Below are positions 1 to 7,420 of a stretch of 27,268 nucleotides of DNA, piece after piece (within the stretch, counting starts at the first letter, position 1; each line of letters opens with the position of its first letter). The stretch is taken from IMG/VR virus record IMGVR_UViG_3300026142_000018, positions 1 through 27,268 of that record; one strand, 5' to 3'. Made by a program: the position numbers and the translations under genes. The notes under the pieces were generated by a model, which was not told the DNA's origin, did no database searches, and saw nothing but the letters and a program-made list of their open reading frames with translations. The DNA is from a virus.

Positions 1-93
1 GTGGTATTTCGCAGTATTTATCCAGATTGGCCGCGCCCATACCTACGGTTGATGATCCGGCAGCAGAACCGGATAAATACTGCGAAATACCAC
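1..93. repeat. Perfect 23-bp inverted repeat at window end
   Basis: Bases 1-23 are the exact reverse complement of bases 71-93, separated by 47 bases. Pairing stops abruptly at bases 24 and 70. The outer arm begins at base 1. It lies inside the tape measure frame, which stays open through it. A fold-back at a contig end is the simplest explanation, but a real hairpin cannot be excluded from this window. Confidence 0.9.
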
Positions 94-2803
94 CGTATGC
101 ATTTGCAGCAGTATTTACATTGCTTGCATTGCCAAATAGATTATTTGCACCAGTTGCAGAACCGGCTAATTGACCCAATCCGGGAATCCCAAAGAAATCG
201 CCGATGCTTCCAAGAATTGACGAACTGATGTTGATAACCCATTTCTTAATGGTCAACTGATAAAGCATGTCCAATAGCGAAGCCTTAAGAATCTGTCCAA
301 GTTTCTTAAAGATATTCGAACCGCCATCGAAAATATTTGTCCAAACAGTGTGGGCAGTTTGTTCAATTGAATTAAGAATCGAATTCGTTTGCTCCATGTT
401 GGCGCGCAGGATTAAGCCTTGCTTTTCAAGCGTAGCGTTATATTCCAACGATGCAATTGCAGCATCGCGCCAACCTTGATCGCGGCCAAGCGTTCTGTTT
501 ACTTCATCGATATCGCGACGAAGCTTTAATTCAATTTGCATTGTTCCAATGAGAATCTTTCTATCTCTATCGGATGCAGCATACAAACCAGATTCAGCAA
601 CTAGTAATTTGTTTTGATCTTCTATACCTTCTTTGGTTTTCGTCAATGCAGCTAATGAATCGTTTTGTGCCTTCTCTTGATCTGCAATCGCTTTATTTAA
701 CTCTTGCATTGCCGCTTCTTGCTCATCTACGGCTTTTAATAATTGATCGTAAAGCTTTCTCTTTTTATTAAGAGCATCGATTTCTTTTAAGTCTGCCTCA
801 ATTTTCTTTATTTGAGTTTTCGTCAACTTACCGATATGCTGTTCTAATTCTTGATTTATTTTATCGAACGCCTTTTCGCCATCAGTTAACTTTTGAGCAT
901 GTTCAAATTGATCTTGCATCTTTGCAATTTGATCATCTGCCAAATTAGACAAAGTCTTATAGATAGATGCATTTTCTGCAAGAGCTTTGTTATGTTCTTT
1001 GGTTGCACCGGTGCTTTTCAGCATTTCCGTCTGCATGATTTTTAGCATTTCGTTATATTGCGCATCGGTCAATTTTCCAGCTTGCTTAAGCTGAATCATT
1101 TCAATGATACGTTTGTTATAATCGTCAGCTAAACCCATTCCCTTACGAACTGCATCGTCGTAAACTTTTTGCCCTTGTGCTAATCCGTTCGTAGCGACAG
1201 CATCCGCATTTGCAGCCTCTTTATGTTCCATTAACCGCAAATTAGAGTTTGCGTAATGGCCAGAATTCTTTTGAATTTCAACATTGTTTTTGCTTAAAGC
1301 AATATTGATTTCATTCAACGTAGCCATATTGGCCTTACGTTGATCATCATCCATTACGCGAGTTCGTAAATTCTCTTCAATTACTTTCTTTTGAGTCATC
1401 AATTTTTCATTGACGACATCCAATCGACTCGTATACGCGGAAACCGCCGCAGCGGCAGCACCAGCCGCAACGGTAAGACCTAGCAGAATGCCCACAGGAC
1501 CGCTCAGAAGCAGCCCCAGCGGCGCGAGCGCGACCGTGATAGCCTTGATACCTGCTGCGACCGCAATTAGGCTCAGCCCCATCGCAGCGGCACCGGCAGC
1601 ACCACCGATGATCTGCGTTAGAACCGGGTAGGAGGCAGCGGCAGTCCCGAGCATATCGATTGCTTTGGAAATGCCAATAATGGCTTCAGCAATTGTTTTG
1701 CTAGCGCCAGTAGCTTTATCCATTTCGCCAACGGTGTTTGTTAACGAATTGTTTAACACCGTAAACGCAGATGAAATAGTAGGCACCATCTGCCCAAATT
1801 CTTTTTCAATCTGCGGCGCAACTTTTGTCAATGCATTTAAAACTGCTTCGCTTGTGAGTTGGCCCTCTTTACCCAATTCGCGAAGCTTGCCAATCGATAC
1901 GCCCATACCCTGCGCGATAGCTTGCGCTAGTCTTGGCGTCTGTTCCATCACAGAATTCAATTCTTCGCCGCGCAACGTTCCAGACGCTAAACCCTGCGTC
2001 AATTGAATTAAAGCGGCATTCATTGAAGACGCGGAACCACCGCTAATCGTCATTGCTTGCGAAATCGTTTTAGTAACTTGCAGCAATTGGTTTTGACTGA
2101 TACCTGCATCTTTTGCAGCCGTCGCCATCTTGCCGTAAAGGTTCCCCATTTCGGTAAAACTTACGCGAGCATCCTGAGCAGTTTTGAATAATGCTTTCGT
2201 CGTGAAATCTAATTCAGATTGACTACTCGTGACGAGTCTTAATCTAGATTGAAGTGTCGAATACGCATCCGCCATCTGCACAAGTTCGCGCACAACCGCA
2301 CCGAATGCGATAGCGGTAACGATCTTGCCAAGCGTTGACATCCCTGTAGCGTGGGCATCAGCAGCGGCCCCGGCTTTCCTCTGAGCTTCCGCCAAACGCA
2401 ATTGCGCAAGTTCCGCTTTAGTAGCGGCTTCTGTCATTTTCGATTGCGAAGCGATAGCGCGATTGGTTGCCGCTTCAGCATCCATCATCGCCTTACCGGC
2501 TTTGTTTTGTGCTTCTACTAAACGATTCTGCGCCGTTGCGAGTTTCGTTGTAGAAATTTCTGCATTGCTCTGCGCTTGAGACAATTTAGAAATCTGCGAT
2601 GACTGTTGACTCATCTGAGAAGTCAACGCATTCATTTGCTGTTGTAACTTAGAAATGCCTGAGCCGCCCAAAGCGTTTAACGCTTTTTGCAGCTTATCTA
2701 CATTCTTGTAAGAGGATTCAGCACTGTCACCAATGGCGTCAATGTTTTTGACAACCGTTTTAGCTACTTTGTCTGTTACGACAATGTCAATATTTTCATT
2801 CAT
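1..2803 (-). CDS. Tail tape measure protein, partial (runs off left end)
   Basis: This protein sets tail length and is threaded inside the tail tube. The frame is open from an ATG at 2803 to the window edge, giving 934 codons with no stop. Residues 20-150 are rich in Ala, Gln and Lys and look coiled-coil. Residues about 275-325 hold the tape-measure N-terminal signature (LRGEELNSVMEQ, then GVSIGKLRELGKEGQLTSEAV). Residues about 388-460 form a long hydrophobic Ala/Gly/Leu stretch, followed by about 350 residues of charged helix. A gpH-like end (FKKLGQILKASLLDMLYQL) appears near residue 850. The start codon overlaps the upstream stop as ATGA. The last few codons lie in a perfect inverted repeat and may not be genuine. 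The true stop is outside the window. Confidence 0.93.
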   Translation of the reverse strand, partial: MNENIDIVVTDKVAKTVVKNIDAIGDSAESSYKNVDKLQKALNALGGSGISKLQQQMNALTSQMSQQSSQISKLSQAQSNAEISTTKLATAQNRLVEAQNKAGKAMMDAEAATNRAIASQSKMTEAATKAELAQLRLAEAQRKAGAAADAHATGMSTLGKIVTAIAFGAVVRELVQMADAYSTLQSRLRLVTSSQSELDFTTKALFKTAQDARVSFTEMGNLYGKMATAAKDAGISQNQLLQVTKTISQAMTISGGSASSMNAALIQLTQGLASGTLRGEELNSVMEQTPRLAQAIAQGMGVSIGKLRELGKEGQLTSEAVLNALTKVAPQIEKEFGQMVPTISSAFTVLNNSLTNTVGEMDKATGASKTIAEAIIGISKAIDMLGTAAASYPVLTQIIGGAAGAAAMGLSLIAVAAGIKAITVALAPLGLLLSGPVGILLGLTVAAGAAAAAVSAYTSRLDVVNEKLMTQKKVIEENLRTRVMDDDQRKANMATLNEINIALSKNNVEIQKNSGHYANSNLRLMEHKEAANADAVATNGLAQGQKVYDDAVRKGMGLADDYNKRIIEMIQLKQAGKLTDAQYNEMLKIMQTEMLKSTGATKEHNKALAENASIYKTLSNLADDQIAKMQDQFEHAQKLTDGEKAFDKINQELEQHIGKLTKTQIKKIEADLKEIDALNKKRKLYDQLLKAVDEQEAAMQELNKAIADQEKAQNDSLAALTKTKEGIEDQNKLLVAESGLYAASDRDRKILIGTMQIELKLRRDIDEVNRTLGRDQGWRDAAIASLEYNATLEKQGLILRANMEQTNSILNSIEQTAHTVWTNIFDGGSNIFKKLGQILKASLLDMLYQLTIKKWVINISSSILGSIGDFFGIPGLGQLAGSATGANNLFGNASNVNTAANAYGGISQYLSGSAAGSSTVGMGAANLDKYCEIP

Positions 2804-3246
2804 ACGTAATCTAACTTCATTTTGAAGTTGCGTAATTTGGTTTGCCCAATAGCCAACGCTTGCGCGACGAAATCTCGATTTTGCTTTGAATGACCTTCGT
2901 TCAAAGCAACAATGTATTCAGCGTTATTCGTCAAATGAACGCTAATACCAGTCTTTAAATATGTGGCACGTAATGACTGCATTCCAATGTCATAAGCTAC
3001 GCGCGCCGATGCTTGCGCCGTCCAACCGCTTATGCCAGGAATTAATGCTTCTAGAATGCCCACAGCAGGGCCATTGAAACCGATTTGCCAATTAGATAAA
3101 GCTTTGGATGTATCTACTGGCGTACCGTTGAAAGTCAGATACTGAAGCATAGCGCCAGCAACTTCTACCTTTGCGCGGTTCGTTTCGCGCGGTATAGAAG
3201 CTGCTAGCTTTTTCATCCGTTTCGATAAATCGAGCAGATTAGCCAT
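2800..3246 (-). CDS. HK97 gp10-like neck/tail completion protein
   Basis: A protein of 148 residues resembling the HK97 gp10-like family, small virion proteins that act at the head-tail joint or in tail completion. Visible family features are the VDTSKALSNWQ segment at residues 43-53, where substrate-like 'VDTG/S...NW' motifs are typical, and the LTNNAEYIVALNEGHS segment at about 104-119, matching the 'NN.PYI..LE.G.S' signature. The start overlaps the upstream stop as TAATG, and the stop overlaps the tape measure start as ATGA, so all three are translationally coupled. Its place beside the tape measure rather than beside the tail terminator is less usual. The family call is fairly sure; the precise role is inferred. 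Confidence 0.72.
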   Translation of the reverse strand: MANLLDLSKRMKKLAASIPRETNRAKVEVAGAMLQYLTFNGTPVDTSKALSNWQIGFNGPAVGILEALIPGISGWTAQASARVAYDIGMQSLRATYLKTGISVHLTNNAEYIVALNEGHSKQNRDFVAQALAIGQTKLRNFKMKLDYV

Positions 3247-4039
3247 TACTTTTTCTTGTTGGCTTGCGCCATCCTACGCTCATTAGCTTTCGTTATGAAA
3301 TGCGAATCTAGATACCGAACTATGTAACTCAACGTGTCAAGTTGATCCATATCTAAACCGTAAAAAACCGCATACTCTCTAACTTTGCTACCCGGTATTC
3401 TTCCAAACGACATATCCGATTTGAGACGTTCTGTATCTAAATCGTTGTACGCATTCAAATACAGTTCATTTCCAGGAAACAATTCAGGCGCATTTAAAAT
3501 TGCATCCGGTATCGGTAAGTTGTTTTCTTTGCAACGTTTAACTGTTGTTTCAGCATTCTTGCCAGGGCCTTCAAGATACGCTAAAACTTCTATCAGTTTT
3601 TTGCTTTTTCTTCCGTTTCGGCATCTTTGAAGGCTGAAGCGTCGCCTGCAAATTCAAACAAACGGTCGTACAGTTCAGGCAATCGAGTGAACAACTTAGT
3701 TGCGTTTTCGGGAGTGAATGGTGCAATTTCATCAATTTGCGACTTGTCGCCAGTGACATCGGAAAGTGGAACATTTTTCCAATCCTTTAATACCGACTGA
3801 ATGAAAACTTGCATCATCAGTTCATCGCCCTTTTTCTTAGGCAATTGACCCATACGCATCAATACCGCAAACGGCTTAGTGATTCGTTCGAAACACTTCG
3901 TATATTCGGTATTCGATTTGCTCATTCGAGCAACGCAGAATTCGATGAATTCCTTGTTCTTATCGTTAACTCCCATTTGCGCCCATGCGCCCTGAAGTTC
4001 TTTATCGGTATTGGTCTGGTATTGCTTAGAAAGAGACAT
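3246..4039 (-). CDS. Tail assembly chaperone GT fusion (-1 frameshift product)
   Basis: A second chaperone is expected from a -1 ribosomal frameshift near the end of the G gene. The heptamer A AAA AAC occupies 3602-3596 in exactly the register needed: the zero frame reads GCA AAA AAC TGA. Slipping back one base bypasses the TGA and enters a frame that stays open to a TAA at 3248-3246. The fusion would have 264 residues: almost all of G plus about 117 T residues. The T part has no good start of its own; the best candidate is a TTG at 3482 with no clear ribosome site. In lambda-like phages the G and GT proteins coat the tape measure and recruit tail tube subunits. The tape measure lies one gene downstream, as expected. 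Confidence 0.85.
3593..4039 (-). CDS. Tail assembly chaperone G-like protein
   Basis: A 148-residue, highly charged helical protein in the position of lambda G, between the tail tube protein and the tape measure. The ATG at 4039 has a strong ribosome site (AAAGGA, 7 bases upstream) just after the terminator that closes the tail tube transcript. The C-terminus is Lys/Glu-rich (TEEKAKN) and encoded by the A-rich slippery stretch, so the short product is the unshifted form. I see no sequence motif that would identify it without context. The call rests on position, length and the frameshift site. Confidence 0.82.
   Translation of the reverse strand: MSLSKQYQTNTDKELQGAWAQMGVNDKNKEFIEFCVARMSKSNTEYTKCFERITKPFAVLMRMGQLPKKKGDELMMQVFIQSVLKDWKNVPLSDVTGDKSQIDEIAPFTPENATKLFTRLPELYDRLFEFAGDASAFKDAETEEKAKN
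3596..3602 (-). promoter_or_regulatory. Programmed -1 frameshift site (A AAA AAC)
   Basis: The minus strand reads A AAA AAC in the zero frame, immediately before the TGA stop of the chaperone gene. This is a canonical X XXY YYZ slippery heptamer. The -1 frame is open from here to 3246. No strong stimulatory stem is obvious downstream; only a weak CTTG/CAAG pairing is visible around 3560. Confidence 0.85.
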
Positions 4040-4057
4040 AAACTAATCCTTTAAATG

Positions 4058-4084
4058 AAAAAAAGCCGGGATAATTCCCGGCTT
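4058..4084 (-). terminator. Rho-independent terminator after tail tube gene
   Basis: On the minus strand, AAGCCGGG pairs perfectly with CCCGGCTT across a 6-base loop (stem 4063-4070 with 4077-4084), followed by a run of seven T. It lies 33 bases after the tail tube stop and just before the chaperone gene, so it probably lowers chaperone and tape measure transcription relative to the abundant tube protein. Confidence 0.92.
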
Positions 4085-4116
4085 GATTCTAGCTGTAAGC
4101 CGAAGCTTACGGGCGA

Positions 4117-5721
4117 TTAAGCAGGCATCGCAGCATTGGGCAAGTATTCAAACCACACTTGCATCATCGTATAGCCGTTGACGTTTTCTGCGCCAGCAGG
4201 TTCCAAGCCTAAAGTGATTGGCGTATCCTTTTCCACATTGGCACGGCCACCACCTAAACCCAATAAAGGAACGTCATACACTTGACCTGCGTTCTTTGCT
4301 GCAATGATCACATTGAATGCGCAATCAGCGTTGTTACGAACTGCCTTAATTGCCGCAGTCGTTGCAAAGTAAACAGTCAATGAACCACCAACAGTGAAGT
4401 TACCAGCCGTAGTATCGAAGTTGCCCATAACGCCAAGCGCTTTCAAACCGCTTACGTTGTTGCTAATCGAAACGTTAGCTTCTTGGACAAAGCCGAACAT
4501 CGGCGTAGGCTTGGACGTTGTCGGATCAAGAATATTCAACTTGACTCGGTACATATTGACCGAAGTATTCAACGCATCTTGACCCAATGCACTAATGTGC
4601 GTGCCAACCTTACGCAAGTCGCCAACATCACCGGAGCGTTGGACATTATCGCAAGCAACAAACGTCAAATCTGCATTCAGCTTGTCAGCCTGCGGCATAT
4701 TCAAAGTGAATTCGTTGGCAACAGCACCAATCAAATATTCAGCTTGAATGTCGTTTGCACCCATACCTAACGTGCGTTCGAAATTGTACGAACGGCGTTT
4801 GATAAGAGAAGGCGTCTTTTCGTTACGGATAACCGTACCGAAGAAAATACGCAACGTGATACCGGTTGCCGCTTCAGCTACAGGCGTCCAAGTCGTATCA
4901 TCAAACGTTAGAAGCTTTGCTGCAATCGTCTTGATTCGTGCATAACCTGCGTTGTTCACGAACTTAGATCCAACCGCATCGCCGCCAACATAGACCCATT
5001 CACCCACAGTCAAGCCGTAGATTGTGAAATCGCCAGCAGTACAAGACAGCGACGGAATGCCCGAGTTGACAACGACAGCAACGTCAGCAGCCGCGAATTC
5101 TGCACCGACAGCCTCCAGCATTGATGCAGCAGGGGGAGAAGCTTCAGCAGTCAGACCCGGAGCCGTAACGGTCGTGCCTGATACAGCCGTTGGCTTTTTC
5201 AGACCATTGTTGCCACCGATACCGAAACCGCTTGCCAGAATCAAATGTGAAACCAGAAACGTAGGGCCTGCAGCAAAAGTATAAAGCGTACCGGATACGC
5301 TAGCCAATGCCGATTGCGTTCCGTTCAGCGGTTTAGTTTGCGGCTTTTCGCGTGCATCAGCAAAATAGAAACCTTGCAACAGGCGTTGCATGTTCGTTTG
5401 CGTAACGTCGATATTGAAACCACCGGTAGCATCTAAACCGGTTGTCGTACCCTTTTTGTTTTGACGGCCAGGGTCAATAGGATTACGCGCTACCGTTGTG
5501 ATGTCACCGCCGAAATCGGAATAGCTATTAGGTTCCAAGTCATACCAGATAGCGTTAGCTTCAGATACACCAGGGAGAACTTTTAAGCAGTCTTCTTCCG
5601 CAAAGGATAAACCCGTTACGTTAGAATCGATTTTGTTAATTGCGCACGTGGTCATAGTAGTTCCCGTTCCTTCTTCGGTTGTTCCAAATGAATCAAATCC
5701 ATATAGCAAACTTGAATACAT
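4117..5721 (-). CDS. Tail tube (major tail) protein
   Basis: A 534-residue protein between the tail terminator and the chaperone genes, the usual place of the major tail tube subunit. It is rich in beta-strand-type sequence (Gly, Thr, Val, Asn), with a GLSFAEE segment near residues 37-43 and a C-terminal region ending in VWFEYLPNA. It is longer than a minimal tube protein, so it probably carries an inserted domain around residues 200-290 (LTVGEWVYVGG). The ATG at 5721 follows the previous stop by five bases and has AGGATAGG nine bases upstream. A second ATG at 5655 begins MTTCAINKID, which looks like the natural start of relatives, so the N-terminus is uncertain. A strong terminator follows the gene. 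Confidence 0.82.
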   Translation of the reverse strand: MYSSLLYGFDSFGTTEEGTGTTMTTCAINKIDSNVTGLSFAEEDCLKVLPGVSEANAIWYDLEPNSYSDFGGDITTVARNPIDPGRQNKKGTTTGLDATGGFNIDVTQTNMQRLLQGFYFADAREKPQTKPLNGTQSALASVSGTLYTFAAGPTFLVSHLILASGFGIGGNNGLKKPTAVSGTTVTAPGLTAEASPPAASMLEAVGAEFAAADVAVVVNSGIPSLSCTAGDFTIYGLTVGEWVYVGGDAVGSKFVNNAGYARIKTIAAKLLTFDDTTWTPVAEAATGITLRIFFGTVIRNEKTPSLIKRRSYNFERTLGMGANDIQAEYLIGAVANEFTLNMPQADKLNADLTFVACDNVQRSGDVGDLRKVGTHISALGQDALNTSVNMYRVKLNILDPTTSKPTPMFGFVQEANVSISNNVSGLKALGVMGNFDTTAGNFTVGGSLTVYFATTAAIKAVRNNADCAFNVIIAAKNAGQVYDVPLLGLGGGRANVEKDTPITLGLEPAGAENVNGYTMMQVWFEYLPNAAMPA

Positions 5722-5726
5722 AACAT

Positions 5727-6185
5727 TTAACCTATCCTGTCATACTCAAATTCACCAGTAACATTCAAACGCCTAAATTTGGTGTCAGAATTTAACGAAA
5801 CGATTTTCGTATTCCTAAACCAAACATTGTGCTCTGTGCATTTGCCCGCATAGGCGTTCTGTGCTAGCACTGCCAAGAGTCTAGCTTTTTCCATTGCTCC
5901 ATTGGAATTTTTAGGGGCAAACAGTTGCACGAAAAACAACCCGTAAGCGCTATATCCACGTAAGCCCGGTGCGAATACTGACGTAGATAAAGATCGTTGT
6001 TCTTCTCTAGTAATTGCGAATGAAACATGTACGTAATGTTTATCACCATCAGGCGGATTCGGATAATCTTCGTCCCCGTATCTAATTTCGGGAACATAAC
6101 CGACAATGGATGCGCTATTCGCGTTCCATGCAACGGTTAATTGGTTATAGATTTCTTTCAGCGCTTGCGGGTAATTCGTAATCAT
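5727..6185 (-). CDS. Tail terminator protein (DUF4128-like)
   Basis: A protein of 152 residues that resembles tail terminators of the gpU/DUF4128 type, which cap the tube once the tape measure length is reached. Features are an N-terminal helix (ALKEIYNQLTVAW), a central LRGYSAYGLFFVQLFAP segment at about residues 74-90 matching the 'R..G.....QIF.P.G.G' core, and a C-terminal FEYDRIG strand. It sits directly upstream of the tail tube gene, the expected order. One base separates its start from the stop of the upstream head-closure gene. Confidence 0.75.
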   Translation of the reverse strand: MITNYPQALKEIYNQLTVAWNANSASIVGYVPEIRYGDEDYPNPPDGDKHYVHVSFAITREEQRSLSTSVFAPGLRGYSAYGLFFVQLFAPKNSNGAMEKARLLAVLAQNAYAGKCTEHNVWFRNTKIVSLNSDTKFRRLNVTGEFEYDRIG

Positions 6186-6186
6186 T

Positions 6187-6567
6187 TTAAAGAACTAGAA
6201 TCATAGTATGTAAAATTGTCTCGCCATTAACGTTAATCGTATCGATTGATTCGATCCGATATAGTCGATTGTCGGAACCCCTTAATACAGTGTCCTTTTT
6301 ATGCACTTCAAACGGCACTGCACCCATCAAACATTTGAAATAACCTTTGACGGTTTCGCCATCATCAGTTACTGATTGTGATTCTTTTCCAATATTGCCA
6401 ACCGGTAACCAGCAAATAGGCGTTCCGGGATACTCTGCATTTACGTCCGGTACGTTCCACGGTTCAGTAGGATCTACGGCAACGCCTCTATCTGCCTTTT
6501 TCCAAACGCACAATTCGCCCTTTTCTTTAATCAGGCGTTTAGCTGTTGCGATTTGGCGTTCGTACAT
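6187..6567 (-). CDS. Head closure / head-tail joining protein
   Basis: A protein of 126 residues of the small beta-barrel head-tail joining type. The C-terminal half (VHKKDTVLRGSDNRLYRIESIDTINVNGE) resembles the strand pattern of the lambda gpFII/SPP1 gp16-type closure proteins, which typically contain a 'D.l...g..y.I..v......g' core. The start overlaps the upstream stop as TAATG, and it is followed at once by the tail terminator. The role is inferred from that position and the fold-like pattern; no catalytic residues are expected. Confidence 0.62.
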   Translation of the reverse strand: MYERQIATAKRLIKEKGELCVWKKADRGVAVDPTEPWNVPDVNAEYPGTPICWLPVGNIGKESQSVTDDGETVKGYFKCLMGAVPFEVHKKDTVLRGSDNRLYRIESIDTINVNGETILHTMILVL

Positions 6568-7073
6568 TAGAAACCACCAGTCAACCGATAACCGGTATTG
6601 AGTACAAATAACGGTTGCAACAGGGACATAACAGCTTGATATTCCGGCTTTCCGTTATAAGTTGCTAAATGCTCCGTATCGTATTCAGTTTCAATAACAT
6701 CGATCTTTTCTTTCTTGATTCTCAAACCTTCAATCGTCGGAAAGAAATCGACTCCGCTAGCAGCCATTGCAGCCGCTTGCACTTGTGCTTGTTTCAAGAT
6801 CGCCGGAATTGCATCCGATTCAACCCTGTAGTTATAGAGAAACAGATATTTACGCGGAAACTGGCAACCCTGTTCACTGTCGGTTTTATGGCCTTGATAC
6901 ATCGAATGGAACGATTCGATTAAAGCCATACCAGCTAAAATTTTGGCTTCGCATTCGGCATCATTAGCCGGCAACGTTAAGCCAACCAAACTCGCATATG
7001 TGCGCGCGTATGCTAAATCGACGTAGCTATTAGCTGTGGGCACGCTTGCGCCAGTTTCAACGATTAACGTCAT
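6567..7073 (-). CDS. Head-tail adaptor, DnaT-like family
   Basis: A protein of 168 residues that begins MTLIVETGASVPTANSYV, the hallmark opening of a widespread phage family ('v.dG.....ANSYv') named in databases as 'putative DnaT-like ssDNA-binding', although its location points to a head-tail connector. After a helical core with ALIESFHSMYQG, the motif QFPRKY at about residues 71-76 fits the family's 'W.R' region. It sits between the fibre block and the head-closure gene and is coupled to its neighbours by start/stop contact. The family is fairly clear; the DNA-binding name should not be trusted. Confidence 0.68.
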   Translation of the reverse strand: MTLIVETGASVPTANSYVDLAYARTYASLVGLTLPANDAECEAKILAGMALIESFHSMYQGHKTDSEQGCQFPRKYLFLYNYRVESDAIPAILKQAQVQAAAMAASGVDFFPTIEGLRIKKEKIDVIETEYDTEHLATYNGKPEYQAVMSLLQPLFVLNTGYRLTGGF

Positions 7074-7418
7074 TTAATGCGCCTTGCTTTTGAAATAAAC
7101 AGTTCGGTCGCGCTGTTCGCCATTGGTAAATGTAATGCGCAAAGTAGCCGAATATTTAACGCCTTCAGCTAATGTTTGACCTGATGCCTGTTGAAAACGA
7201 CAAACAATTTTTCGATCTAACGCCACATAGCTAGACGATGCGCATTGAAGTTCTGGACCACAGATAACCGTATGCGATTGATACGGATAGCCAATTGATT
7301 CAATCATCGGAATGATTGAAAACGGAACATCTGTAATATCGTTCGGGTCAACCTCTGCAACTGGCTTTGCTGGATTATCAATATTCCAAGCATCGCCAAT
7401 TTCGGTTATTTCAGCCAT
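7074..7418 (-). CDS. Putative fibre-tail adaptor-like structural protein
   Basis: A protein of 114 residues with one recognisable feature: a C-terminal immunoglobulin-like strand pattern (YSATLRITFTNGEQRDRTVYFK, split by turns) that recalls the small phage 'fibre-tail adaptor' proteins, which end in a similar 'G..DDRT..v.V' motif. It lies two bases after the LamG protein gene and its stop abuts the DnaT-like gene. No clear ribosome site is visible, so translation is probably coupled to the upstream gene. A plausible job is anchoring the LamG protein to the virion; this is inference. Confidence 0.45.
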   Translation of the reverse strand: MAEITEIGDAWNIDNPAKPVAEVDPNDITDVPFSIIPMIESIGYPYQSHTVICGPELQCASSSYVALDRKIVCRFQQASGQTLAEGVKYSATLRITFTNGEQRDRTVYFKSKAH

Positions 7419-7420
7419 GA

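Noticed and set aside
1665-2006. Plus-strand open frame of 113 codons opposite the tape measure
   Set aside because: Antisense to the tape measure N-terminal signature region; no supporting signals.
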